Shown in pieces: positions 11,991 to 23,154 of a stretch of DNA of 64,000 nt (position 1 is the stretch's first letter; every line of letters begins with the position of its first letter). Under the pieces are notes generated by a model. That model was not told where the DNA came from. It worked only from the letters and a program-made list of their open reading frames with translations, and searched no databases. The DNA is from Sesamum alatum (lineage: Eukaryota > Streptophyta > Magnoliopsida > Lamiales > Pedaliaceae). The position numbers and the translations under genes are program-made. The stretch is from NCBI GenBank assembly GCA_034509735.1, contig JACGWO010000012.1:24891188-24955187 (forward strand). The letters are read 5' to 3'.

Positions 11991-12380
11991 CATAAGAAAA
12001 CAAGAAAAAAGGAGGACGGGAACGAAAACAAACACAAAACAAAAACGCTAAACACAAGCAAACAAAAACTAAAGACTTAGGCATGGAAATGGAAGGGACA
12101 AGACTGCAAAGGAAGGAAAAGCTTGAAAACAGGGCCCCCGCCGCGACAATGGGATTTGTCTAGATGTTGAGTGGACATGCATGGCGAAAACCCCACGTAA
12201 ACCCTGGGCAAAGACCGACAGTATGCCTGTGTGGGAGAAAACCAGGCATCAGTATGGTTGCCGACCAACGGGGAACAAAAACAAAACCTCACACTCATAG
12301 GCTTCTTGATCCGCCAGAAAAAACCGCCGTAGTCGATGGTGGGAGCCACGGAAAAACCCTCCAGGGAAGAGAGAACCTAA

Positions 12381-13676
12381 TTCAGAAATTTTGGCCTATC
12401 ATTGGCTCGGATGTCACAAATTGCGTGCTTTGTTTTTTAAATAATCACTGTATGCCTGATGGTTTCAATGTGACTCATATTATGTTGATTCCCAAATGTG
12501 ATACTCTAGAGTCTATCACTCAGTTCCGACCCATTAGCCTGTGCAATGTCATTTATAAAATTGCGTCCAAAGCTATAGCCAATCGCCTTAAACCCCTTCT
12601 TAACGGTATCATCTCTGAGTCGCAGTTTGCTTTTATTCCCGATCGCCTCATCACTGACAACGTACTACTTGCTTATGAGCTAAACCACTTTTTGTCCCAC
12701 AAACGTTGGGGTAAGACCGCGCATGCCTCTTTGAAACTAGACATCCGTAAGACTTATGACCGCGTGGAGTGGCTTTTTCTTAAGAGAGTGCTTTCTGGAC
12801 TAGGTTTCCATGAACACTTTGTGCGCCTGATCATGCTTTGTGTTTCCACTGTTTCCTATTCTTTTCTACTTAATGGGGGGGGTTGGTCTTATTCACCCGG
12901 GGCGAAGTCTTTGCCAAGGGAACCCCCTCTCCCCCTCTTTATTTCTCTTCTGTGCAGAAGCTTTTAGTTGCATGATCCGAGAGGAAGAATGACTTGAGCG
13001 GATTAAAGAAGTGGCGGTTAGCAGGAAGGCCCCCCATATTTCCCATCTATTATTTGCCGACGACACTCTGCTCTTCTGTCAAGCAACAAGGGCGGCTATC
13101 GAATGCGTCAAACAACTCCTAGCACGGTTTGAAAAAGCATCGGGACTACAAATTAATCTGGAGAAATCGGTCGTGGTCTTTAGTAAAAACACGCCGAGGG
13201 AGCTTCAGGTCGACCTTGCGGCATAACTCGGGGTTGTCTTGGTTGAGAAGCACGATAAACACCTTGGTCTCCCAACCATCGTCAGCCGATCAAAGCGGGA
13301 GGTCTTCTCGTGTCTCAAGGATCGCTTCTGGGCTAAGGTGCAAAATTGGTGTGCCAAACGCCTGTCGCAAGCGGGCCGATTGGTGTTGATCAAAGATATC
13401 CTCCAGGCTATCCCCACTTACGTCATGAGTTGTTTCCAAATCCCGGTGGGCGTCTTGCGGGAGTTAGAAAGTGTGGCAGCGAATTTTTTCTGGCAACATG
13501 GGCAGCAGTATAGTATCCATTGACTTGCTTCGGATAAGTTGTGCCGCCGAAAAGCCGAATGAGGGTTGGGCTTAAAAGATCTCCACGCGTTCAATCTTGC
13601 CATGCTAGTTAAGCAGGCGTGGCGACTCATTTCTCAGCCAAACACACTGCTAAGTCAGGTTCTAAAGTGCAAGTAT
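12381..13676 (+). pseudogene. LINE ORF2 3' part: reverse transcriptase palm to thumb
   Basis: Plus strand. Recognisable in order: FWPIIGSD, VTHIMLIPK, FRPISLCNVIYKI, SQFAFIPDRLITDN, KLDIRKTYDRVEW (first catalytic Asp region), then after a frameshift near 12890 SHLLFADDTLLF (the FADD catalytic motif). It continues as LGLPTIVSRSKRE and AIPTYVMSCFQIP. It stops near 13676 at LSQVLKCKY, so the zinc-binding C-terminus and the 3' tail are missing. There is a stop just before the LERIKEVAVS segment and frameshifts elsewhere. Confidence 0.88.
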
Positions 13677-13679
13677 ATA

Positions 13680-16100
13680 TAATTTAAAACAAAAGTCAAA
13701 CCCCCAGGCCCCCCAGCCCCTACCCCCAAGCGCACAACCCACATAATATAAATTTGAAATTTATTTTATAATTTATTAAATCTTTATTATATCATAATTT
13801 TATTGTATTATATAATAATTTTATTTTTTAAATTTGTATTAAAAAAATTTATTTTTATAATTTATAATTATATACATAATATAAATTTAAAATTTATTTT
13901 ACACAAGTTTTTCCATGTCAGCGCTTATATGGCATGGTGTCTTAAAAAACATGCATAGTCAACTTCCCCCCCCCCCCCCCTCTCAAAAAAAAAAAGAAAC
14001 CCTAATTTCTCTCCACGTCATCAAATTTCGGTGGCCGGAGTCCTACAATTACCAAAAAATATTTAATTCCGGGGCACTATTTGCCACCCCTATTTATAGA
14101 GTCCTTATTTTGCCACCTCCCTAATATACGGGACAGTAAATACAATTAAGCCTATTTCAAACGTAGAATGAAGTACCAACAAGTGAAACTTCATGTTGAA
14201 AATTAAGGAACTAGACATAAAATTTAACCACAAAACCAGACTTAATTCTTGTAAGAATTGTCTAGATCTCAAAGAATTTAATTATTTTAACCATCCTAAA
14301 AAAGATATAGATTAATCAATTAAACACATATTTTAATACACTCAAAATAGTATAACCTTATATCAAATATATCTTCAAATTTAGGATTTTTCTTAACCAA
14401 TCGTAATGTCACATGCAACATGAGCGCCCGCTTTGATGATATATACTAGAGGTGATAAATGGATGGGTTGGATCGTGCAGGGTCGGATCTAATATGAATC
14501 GAGTCTAAATTGATGTGTTCAAAATGGATCAAGTTGCATTGGGTCGGGCCGGTGGTACCCTTTTTCTTATTTTTTAAGACCTATCACTAATCTATATAAA
14601 AATCCATCACCAACTTATATAGGACAGAATCTTTCTAAGAAGTTAATAAGTAGCAAAGTGTGTCATAGCCTGATCCAATTCCACTGCTGACTTCATTCAT
14701 GCATGAATCATGAATAAGGAAGGGTAGTAATGTAATATAATTTAATTAATTTCAACCCACTTAAATAAAATACAACTCATATTGAAATCATAATTATATT
14801 AATGTCTTTTATCAATTCTGTTATATTATTAAAAAAACTTTTTGATTGACTGATAGAAAATCAAATATGAGAAACTCATATAAGAGTCATAATCTATTTA
14901 AATTTACTTAAACCAAATCATGTTTAGCTCACGTTAAGAAATGTTAAACCCAACTCAATTCAAAACTAAATGGATTGAGTTGAAATTGCTACATTTCTTC
15001 ATTACTATGTAATTGACATTGGCTAATCTTTTTCACATAATAAAGTTAGCAAAAATTCTTGCCTGAATCAAGTTTGATCGAATCAATCAATCATAGAGCA
15101 AGTGTGATACAATTGCTATATGATTGGTCATTTTTTCTATACTGTACGCCAATCACACGGCAAGTGTATTACACTTGCCATATAATTGATTTAGATTTGA
15201 CCGCGTCAGGTTCGAAATAGAATTTCCCATAAAGTTATCGTTTTTCTCAAAAACACAAAAAAGGTTGCATGTGCTCATGAGATCGAAAATCGAGAAATAG
15301 CAAATTGAACTTTTTCTTTCAAAAACTATTGCATTTTTATCTTATTTAACGTATACACGTTATGTGACTAAGTTGCGTTTTTTATCCCATAAAAAAGAAA
15401 AGAAGATTTCGCTTTTTTAATCCCACGATTTATGGTTCTCTTTTTTTTTTTTTTTTTGTACCAAAATTGTCAGGCAATTTGTAAAGTTAGTCCAAAAAGT
15501 ACTTTTTCGTCAAAGAATTTTGTAAAGTTAATTCCAAAATCGTTAAAAAATTTGCAAAGTTAGTCCCATAAATCTTAACGGAAAAACACTTCTAGTACTA
15601 CTTTTGCAAACTCTTTACGATTTTGATTAAAAAAAAAAAGCATCAATCATGGCACAAAAAATGCAAACCGTCTTTCTGTGGGACAAAAAATGTAAGTTAT
15701 CAAGGCGCATATACTAATAGTATGTCATTTTTTATGTAAAAAAAATTATACACGTGCGTGTATAGATATATACATTAAATAAAATAGAAGATATAACAGA
15801 ATTTGAAATAGAGAACGTGTAATTTTCTAAATCTCTCACAATTTTTATATATCCGTAATATAATAATCAGAAACAAAAATAAAAAACCAAAATGGAAAAT
15901 AGAAAAACTTTTTGTAAAGATTGTACAACAAAAAATGAACTAAACCTGCACAATGTGCAGCATTTGTAGTCCACTTGGATCAATATACATCAATTCTCTC
16001 ATTTTCTACGCAGGTAAAATTTTCTGAAATCATGCAATGAAAATTAGATTTAAAAAAAAAAAAAAAACTAATTTCAACAAATTATGACATGAACTACTAG
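13680..16100. other. Intergenic AT-rich DNA between LINE and pectinesterase gene
   Basis: No gene seen. It contains a near-duplicate AT block (13741-13775 and 13870-13902, both ATAAATTT..AAATTTATTTTA), a C-run at 13966-13980 next to an A-run, and a short inverted repeat around 15095-15185 (AAGTGTGATACAATTGC / GCAAGTGTATTACACTTGCC). A fold-back-like region at 15380-15660 contains GTAAAGTTAGTCC phrases. Confidence 0.4.
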
Positions 16101-16104
16101 ATCA

Positions 16105-18631
16105 TCACTGCAGCAATCCTGCATAGAATGGAATGCTAGTTTCAGGCAACCATGTATCCCCCATAGTCAAATTATACACAGTGAAGTTGAAGGCTTCAGA
16201 CACATTCATCAGACTATAACCACCCCACTGCACTCTCATGCTTGTATTAGCCCCTGGTCCATAATTCTCATACTCTCCATAATAAAGGGTGTCTAATCCC
16301 TTCGTCCCGTTCCATTCCAGCCATCCGACCGGATTAATGAAGCTCCCGATATACGATTGCATGTACACCGTTCTTGAGTAGTCTTTCCACGGCCTCCCAA
16401 GGTAATTCATGCTCAAATTTGATGAGTTTAGGTCCATTGCTAAGTCGGGTGCAGCTTCGATGGTGCAGTTGTGGATGGATATGCCGGTGTTCTGGTTTGG
16501 ATCGGTCCGGCCTTGGGCTGTGAAGGCCACCTTCTGGTTAGCCATTGGCTTCCGGGCAAAGAGATTGCAGTTTTGGAAGACGGCTGCAGCGTTACCGAAT
16601 ATAAAGTCCACAGTGCCGTAGATGTCACATTCCCTGTAGAATTGCCTCAGGGAGTGGACGTAGAGCGTGTCCTGATAGCCCTGGAAGCTGCACCGGTAGA
16701 ATGTGGAGAGATCCGCGTTGTTTCTCACTGCCACGGCTTGGTGCTTTTCCGGGCCGGCTGTGTTCTGGAACGTTATGTCCATTGCAACAAAACGTTCCCC
16801 CGACACAACTGTGAGAATGACAGAGTTAAGTACCAAAACATACTACAGAAAATTTTTTTACCCGAATCAGATCTTGGTAAGGACATTGATGACTCACCAA
16901 AGGTAGCAGAATTGAAGGTTGTCCAGCCATCAATGACACTCCGGTTTCCGGTAATAACAGTGCTGTTGATCCCATCTCCAATCAACATTATGTTCTTCTT
17001 GTGTCTTGGAACCACAACGTACTCTTCGTAGTAACCTTGCATCGCGTAGATGATGAAGTAGCCGTCCTCGACTGCTGAGTTATTAGGCGCAAACGCAATG
17101 GCGTCATTTATCGATGTAAAGTTGGCACCTCCGTAAGGGCTAACTGTAACGGTATCGTTTACACGAATTCCACCGTCCGTGTCTAGTTCTCCGAGGAGGC
17201 GCCGACCCTTCGGAGACTCCTCGGACTCATGTAGGATCTGTTTTCAATGATGAACAGCGTAAGAGGTTAATTGCCATGACATATTTATAAACGTAGCGTG
17301 TACAAAATTTTTTAAAATAAAATAAATAATATAACTTTTTGTATATAAAATATGTATATGTTAACAGAATATGCAATAGAATTTGAAATAGAAATTCGAT
17401 CTACAAAAGTGCAGAAGTATATGATGTAAAGGCAGATGGCTAGATCTTTCAATATTTAACTGCATGATGTTGAATTCTTTGGTAATATGTTTCTTGACTA
17501 AAATACACTAAAAACATACTTATTTTCTTCATCACTTGATTTTATTAATAATGTTCATTTAATGTACATTTGAAGTTAAATTAGTTCTGATAAGTTATTC
17601 AATTTTATTTTCTTTCTTTTCATTTAATTGAACAAGTGCAACAAAAGTTTTGATGCTAGTACAATAAATTAAGTGTAAGGTACCTTTGAGAAATTAACTA
17701 TATTCACACACAAACGTCTCACATTGGTGGGAGCTTGATCGACTCATATGAAATAAGCCTTTACAAGATAAAATCAGATAAAATCGTAAGACTCATATAA
17801 AATCAGAGCAAATCATATTTTGCGTAACGAATCACTGATCGACTCTCATGCCACATCCATATATATTCTATAGCTATACGAGATTTCTCAAATTGCACAA
17901 AATTTACGTATAATTACATTAAATTTAAGGATTTATACGGATAAAAAGAAATGTACTCTTACCTCGAAAAGCACAGAAGTGGGAAGTCGTGCCCAATCCA
18001 ACTCCATCGCCCCCCTCCGCCCCGACATACCGCCACCTCCCCTCCGCCTCCTCCGCCCACTGCCCAATGCATGCGTCACCAACCCAAGAGAAGCACTGTA
18101 CATCGCCGCCGCATCTCCGAGCGGCGCAGCCAACGCCGTCGCGATCCCGCTACCCGCATCCGCCAACCCGTCGTAACATGTCTGCTGATTCGTCACGACG
18201 GCGCTCAGCAAGCTCTGCACTCTTCCCACCAGCACGTCGCTCATATTCTCCGCCGTTTTCAGCTCGCCGGAGATGAGCTCCAAGTAGTCGGCATTCAGTT
18301 CTTGGAGGTGGTGGCAGTCGTTGAGCGCGCTGATCTCGGCGTAGCTCATCAGGGACTTCCCTTTCGTGTTGTTTGCGAGGAAATGGAGGATGGAATCGGA
18401 CAAGCGGCGGGCGTGTTTGAGGCTCTGCTTGACGGAGAACTTGCTGTAGTTGTCGGAACTCGCGGGGGAGTGTTGGAAGGCGGAGAGAAGGGAGCGGCAT
18501 AGCTTGGGGTAGAGGGTGGACTTGCAGGGGGAGGAGGGTGGCTGCGGCGGAGGCTGGGCGGAGAGCGGTGGTGGAGCCAACGAGAGGATGAAGAGGGATA
18601 AGAAGAAAAGTGTGCGAAGTGGGTTTGGCAT
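16105..18631 (-). CDS. Pectinesterase with N-terminal pectinesterase-inhibitor domain (PMEI-PME)
   Basis: Three exons on the minus strand: 18631-17963, 17237-16898 and 16808-16105, all GT-AG and in phase, giving 570 residues. A signal peptide (FFLSLFILSLAPPPLSAQ) leads into a PMEI domain with Cys residues in SPCKSTLYPKLC and NDCHHL. A Gly/Arg-rich linker and a GRRLL processing motif precede the catalytic domain. Catalytic signatures are all present: GYYEE, QAVAVR, FQGYQDTLY, DFIFGNA (catalytic Asp) and YLGRPWK (Arg). Family knowledge: type-I (group 2) PMEs are secreted, release the pro-region in the Golgi and de-esterify homogalacturonan in the cell wall. The Arg/Gly run at the end of exon 1 is unusual. 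Substrate and tissue cannot be told from sequence. Confidence 0.93.
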
Positions 18632-18672
18632 TTTGGCTTTTGTGCCTGCGGAGTTTGGTCGTGATTTCCGAG

Positions 18673-18679
18673 TTATATA
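18673..18679 (-). promoter_or_regulatory. TATA box of the PMEI-PME gene
   Basis: TATATAA on the minus strand, 42 bases before the ATG at 18631, which implies a very short 5' leader. Confidence 0.5.
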
Positions 18680-18843
18680 TCACTGAGGAACAGAATAGAA
18701 ATGGAAGTATGGAACAAATAGACATAGACGTACTTCATTTAATTTTAAAATTTTATAATTGAGAAATTACATAAACACCCATTAAATTTGGAAAATTTTC
18801 AATTTAGACCTAGTCAATCGAACCAATTACGTAATAAGTGTTA

Positions 18844-19377
18844 TGGATCATTACATTCTCCTTCATTGAGATTTGGTGTAATTACACATAAACCCTCTGT
18901 AATTTAAAAAATTACATCTAGTAACCCTTGAGGTTTACTTTTGTCTGGCAAATATGTCACTCTATTACTCAAAATTTATCAAATTAGTTGCCATTAGCGA
19001 AAAAACTGAATGAAAATTGATATTTACCATCGATTGACTTATTACTGACTTATCGTAGGTCAAATAAATTTTTTTATGACCAAATTGATGTTGTATATCT
19101 TCACACATTAATGCATATGAGAAGGTATATCTTCACCATTATAAAGATAGTTTAATCATAAATATTTGTTTGGTCTACGATAAGTCATTAATAAGTTAAT
19201 TGAGGATGAATATCGACTTTTATGTTAATATCAACAAATTCAGTGATTTTTGACTAACGAATGGACCTATTTGTCAGCCGAAATCAAACAACAGAGATAT
19301 TAAATATACTTTACCAAATTATAGGGGATATACGTGTAATTACATCAAAATTCGGGAGATAGAAGTGTAATTATCCC
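18844..19377. mobile_element. Fold-back Mutator-like MITE (third copy)
   Basis: It begins TGGATCATTACATTCTCC and ends GTGTAATTATCCC, with near-palindromic halves sharing the AAAATTGATATTTACC and GACTTATTACTGACTTATCG blocks of the family. Flanks TAAGTGTTA (18835-18843) and TAAATGTTA (19378-19386) match in 8 of 9 positions, a 9-bp target duplication. It lies about 200 bp upstream of the PMEI-PME start codon. Confidence 0.8.
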
Positions 19378-19379
19378 TA

Positions 19380-20640
19380 AATGTTATGCTTATGCACTTA
19401 TGATGTGAATGATAATTTTTCGTGGAATATACACAAAACATATGACAAATATATAATATACGTAGTGTGTAATTAATGCAAGTCCCGCCAACCTCAATTT
19501 GAGCAAGAATTTTCCTTTAATTTGATGCATATTGAAATTTAAGTGAAAGTTATAAACGTATTTTCTTTATCAAATTTATATTAGTTCGAATAAAATGATG
19601 TGATTGAAATAAATCTCGTCTATTTTTGAATGAAAATACGTTTGTTTAAAAAGAAAAATTCATCTTAAGTAATTAAATTGTCTTAGTTTCTTTAATTTTT
19701 AAAATGTTAAAGTGCAATTTTTTTTATTTATTTTTTTAGTTTAGAGGGACTTTGTGCCTATTTCAATTTGTATAGAGAATTGTTTGGATTTAACTTCAAA
19801 ATAAAAATAAGAGTACTAAAAGTTAAAATAGTATATTAAATACGCATGCCCTTTTTATGTATTAGTTTAAAGAAATTAAAATTAAGGATCAAATGAGTTT
19901 ATGAGTAAATGTACATACCCTTGCTTCCAATTTAACTTATGGGGTTTGAAATGACACAAAGTTTTAGATAATGTAATTGAATAAAACACAAAATAAATAA
20001 CTTAATTTATGTATACCTGATGTGTATATATTAAATAAAATAAAATAAAATAAAAACCAACCCCCACATAGTGTACAACATGACTCTAATTATTGTATAA
20101 ACTAATAAACTATAAGTTTTAGCAGTTGGATTTCGAAAAATAATTGGGATTCGCATTTAATATATGAAAGTAAATGCGGGGAAACACATGAACACATGGC
20201 TTGATCATATGAAACCATACATGACATTCGACCTCAGTTATATGCAGATTGGATCTTTTATTTCAAATTTTATTATATATTTTATCTTATTTAATATATA
20301 TATATATATACACATAATTATATGTATAAAGATGACATTATTTATTTTATTAAAAAAAATTACATATGTACGTAATATATGTATTAAAAAATACAATATG
20401 ATTTAAAATAGAAAATCGAGTAGGACTCATATGATTATCATTCCATTCTCCAAGATGAGTTTGCAATAATATTAATATTTGATTTTGAGGCAATAGATCC
20501 ACTCACATTAATACAAGCTTGCACACACTATTAATGCAGTGTTGAGGCTTGCATGCATGTGGCAGAAATTAAGACAAAAACTTCATGGTTTTCGCGCTTC
20601 TGCAGCATGAGCATGTGCCACAAATTAAGATTCATACTAC
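19380..20640. other. AT-rich intergenic DNA
   Basis: No gene, RNA or mobile-element termini recognised. Short ORFs here (for example 20164-20406) are composed of AT-rich low-complexity codons and are not credible. Confidence 0.4.
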
Positions 20641-20677
20641 CTTAAATATAAGGGTAGATTATATTTATTTTCCTTAG

Positions 20678-22081
20678 ATAATCGGGAAAAAATGTCTTTG
20701 ATACAATTGCATCCCAAGTTTTAGTGAGAGAATTTTTGTATGTGTTGTCAAATCAGTGAATAGTAATTTGTTATTAAAAAATAATTTATCTTGTATTTAT
20801 AGTGATTTGATTATTTTATGGTGAGATAGAGTGCATATATTTACCATGTGGTCTACACAGGTAAAATTACATCCACCACACGGGGTCTTCGGGCACCCTG
20901 TCCCCTCGGGCGTATCACGTCATCGGCTCTCAGGGCCATAACTACACTCGGGCACCCAGCTACCTCGAGAACCTCGGATTCCTCGTCCTCACCCTCACTC
21001 TCAGACCCCCCACTCCCACTACTAACTTCATCGTTCTCACCTTCATTCTGGTCGCTACCATCGTGCTCATAATGACCTGCCTCCCATCCGCCACGACAAG
21101 TGTCCAACCCACCTGAGTGGGGTGAATCAAAATCAATCAAGTTCTTTAAATCATCTAAAGAGTCGACAGAAGGACACTTGGGAAGGTTCCTTATCACTGC
21201 GTCATGGAAATCATCCCAAATATTACTTGAGGAACCATAATTACTCGTCGAGAAAAATTTCATCTCCCGCTCATCAAATACACCCGCCGACAAAGAATTA
21301 CAAGAAGCGTGCCCGGACGCGGACTGGAGGCCCGAGGCATCACTCAAAACTGGGAGGGGAGTATCCCCCTCCCGCCCTCCCAGCCCATGGCGACGCCTCG
21401 GGCTGGAGGGAAGCCGCGCCCACTCTCCCATCTCGGAGCCAGGCCTCTGAACCTCACCCCACGCGTCCGCCGACCCACCACCGCCCACTCACAGTGCGTC
21501 ACCTCACAACCCTCACTACCCCCACCAAAATCCTCATCACTAGACATGGCAATACATTGTAGTTGCACAAAGCAAAAAATGTTAAAGAAGGAAATTGCAA
21601 GCAAGAATTTAGTAAAGGAGGAAAAATTTGTCTTTGGAAGCCATAAGTGTTGCTTGAAGAGTTTGCTCTTGAGGGGTGGATAATTAATGGAAAAATAATT
21701 AATTGTGTAGGGGAAGTATAATTAATGGATTCTCACCCACCCACCACCAAGTCTTCAATGCCCCAAGTTTCTTCTGTTGAAACAGTTACTCTTTTCCAGA
21801 TTGCTAAGTCATCCAACGTATTATGTCCAAGAGTGGGGGATGTATGATGTATATAATAGTAATTATAATTTACTCACAAGGGTATAAGAGTAATTTTTCT
21901 GTATAGACCACATGGTGAATATATTCACCCTATCTCATCATAAAATAATCAAATCACTATAAATACAAGATATATTATTTTTTAATAGCAGGTTACTATT
22001 CACTGATTTGACAATACATACAAAAATTCTCTCACTAAAACTTGGGGTGCAATTGTGTTGATGGCATTTTTTTCCGATTAT
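20678..22081. repeat. Inverted repeat of about 190 bp bracketing a GC-rich ORF
   Basis: The left arm 20678-20870 (ATAATCGGGAAAAAATG ... CCATGTGGTCTACACAG) is the reverse complement of 21891-22081 (CTGTATAGACCACATGG ... CATTTTTTTCCGATTAT), with a few mismatches. About 1.0 kb of much more GC-rich sequence lies between the arms. This is the shape of a terminal-inverted-repeat transposon with captured cargo. Confidence 0.85.
20853..21488 (-). CDS. Unrecognised ORF inside the inverted repeat (captured gene fragment?)
   Basis: A 211-residue ORF whose 3' end runs into the left arm of the inverted repeat. The N-terminal third is Gly/Arg/Pro-rich. The middle has a folded-looking segment (NIWDDFHDAVIRNLP, SVDSLDDLKNLIDFD), followed by an acidic Ser/Glu-rich stretch and a short C-terminus. 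I do not recognise the family. Its base composition is far more GC-rich than the flanks, which fits a host gene fragment carried by a transposon. It may be non-coding. Confidence 0.3.
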   Translation of the reverse strand: MGGGGSADAWGEVQRPGSEMGEWARLPSSPRRRHGLGGREGDTPLPVLSDASGLQSASGHASCNSLSAGVFDEREMKFFSTSNYGSSSNIWDDFHDAVIRNLPKCPSVDSLDDLKNLIDFDSPHSGGLDTCRGGWEAGHYEHDGSDQNEGENDEVSSGSGGSESEGEDEESEVLEVAGCPSVVMALRADDVIRPRGQGARRPRVVDVILPV

Positions 22082-22403
22082 TCCATCACTAAAAACCACT
22101 TCCACATCACAATTTTATGGGTGAACTGACCAAAATACCCTTATGCAAATTGAATTTTTTATTTAATTCTTAATTTTTTTAGAATTTTCTTAGACTACTA
22201 TGCGTAGCGGAGCAATAATGCAATTTGTCTGACTAATTTTTCTACAATTTAAAAAAAAAATCAAGGGCAAAATGGCCAATTTCAGGCCTTTGGTTAAAAA
22301 TTACAAACCTCAATGGGGTATTTGTAATTTCTCAAACAACGATGGGGTATTTGTAATTATGTCAAACCTCAGAGAAGGTGGTTGTAATTTACCCTATATT
22401 TAA

Positions 22404-22657
22404 GGGTAAATTACATTAACACCCGTTGAGATTATGCCAAAATATACAAGTATTGTCTGTCTTTTGTAAAATTACAACTACATCTCCTGAGGTTATAGTT
22501 GTAATTACAATAACACCACCTATTCAAATGCAAAGCTTACAGAAACACCCCCTAAAAAATATTACACTAACACCCTTCAGGGGATATAGCAGCAATTTTG
22601 TAAAAAAATAGGGAATGTTTGTATAATTTAACTTAACATTAGGGAATGTCAATGTAA
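22404..22657. mobile_element. Small fold-back MITE (GGGTAAATTAC family)
   Basis: It begins GGGTAAATTACATTAACACCC and ends GGGAATGTCAATGTAATTTAC, its approximate reverse complement. It lies only 9 bp right of the outer end of the composite element. No convincing separate target duplication seen. Confidence 0.55.
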
Positions 22658-22659
22658 TT

Positions 22660-22930
22660 TACGAGTCTATAATTTTTCTTATAATTATTTTGCAATTTTT
22701 AAGAATTTTTTTCAAAATAAACTAATCTATTTTCATAATATAGTTACCTCTATGGTCTTATAAAAGTATTTTTAATTTACAGTTCATCTCAGAGGATTAA
22801 TTGTATTTTACTCCTTATAAAAATTTAATAAATACAAAATCTTTATGAACAAAAGAGGATGACAACGCAGTCCCTGAATTTTTTAAAAATAAGCTCACTA
22901 TCTCCCGCATTCATGTTACTCTTTTCTTTT
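22660..22930. other. AT-rich spacer
   Basis: Nothing recognised beyond A/T-rich low complexity. Confidence 0.3.
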
Positions 22931-22934
22931 TAAT

Positions 22935-23150
22935 CCTTTTTTTATGCAACAATCATATCGATAATATCACAAACTAATATCTTGCTATTACAACAACAAA
23001 TAAACCTACTATACAGTAGAAACAATATCACAAATAAACCTACTATGTAGTAGAAACAAATCATCCCATACAGAAAATTCGAACCCATGACCTCTAGGAT
23101 CATGGGGCCTCAGCTTCGCCAACTGAGCTAGAACTTGTTGGCCCCTTTTT
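22935..23150 (-). mobile_element. tRNA-derived SINE (second copy)
   Basis: Read on the minus strand it has TAGCTCAGTTGGCGAAG (A-box-like), CCTAGAGGTCATGGGTTCGAA (B-box-like) and then two repeats of TACTRYATAGTAGGTTTATTTGT. It ends in ATAAAAAAAGGATTAAAAAG. The A and B boxes are better preserved than in the copy at 961-1240. Confidence 0.7.
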
Positions 23151-23154
23151 TTTT

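Larger units (their letters stand above)
8470..13676. mobile_element. LINE retrotransposon with inverted 5' half (twin-priming structure)
   Basis: The left part (8470-12370) carries, on the minus strand, a LINE 5' region, ORF1, the AP-endonuclease and the start of the reverse transcriptase. The right part (12381-13676) carries, on the plus strand, the rest of the reverse transcriptase. The minus-strand half stops at SPLFFQK and the plus-strand half resumes at QKFWPIIGSD, so together they give one uninterrupted domain. Both halves keep the seven bases TTCAGAA at the break (8470-8476 reversed; 12381-12387). This is the rc(B)-C order made by twin priming during insertion. The 3' half ends before any poly(A), so the 3' end has been lost or displaced. 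All frames carry stops or shifts; the element is dead. Confidence 0.85.
20652..22394. mobile_element. Possible composite Mutator-like element carrying a gene fragment
   Basis: The outer ends GGGTAGATTATA and TGTAATTTACCC are inverted and typical of the GGGTAAATTAC family here. Flanks TAAATATAA and TATATTTAA match in 7 of 9 positions. Inside lie a clear inverted repeat (20678-20870 against 21891-22081) and a GC-rich ORF between its arms. The inner repeat may be a separate element; the outer boundaries are less certain than the inner ones. Confidence 0.45.

Noticed and set aside
16471..17031. Plus-strand ORF opposite the pectinesterase exons
   Set aside because: It is the antisense shadow of exons 2-3, crosses the intron, and has no recognisable domain.
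17951..18502. Arg/Pro-rich plus-strand ORFs opposite the PMEI exon
   Set aside because: Composition follows from GC-rich antisense codons; the minus strand has a clear signal peptide and PMEI domain.
23080..23145. Candidate tRNA gene because of A-box and B-box-like sequence
   Set aside because: No acceptor-stem pairing or anticodon arm can be built, and the segment continues into a SINE body found at other sites.
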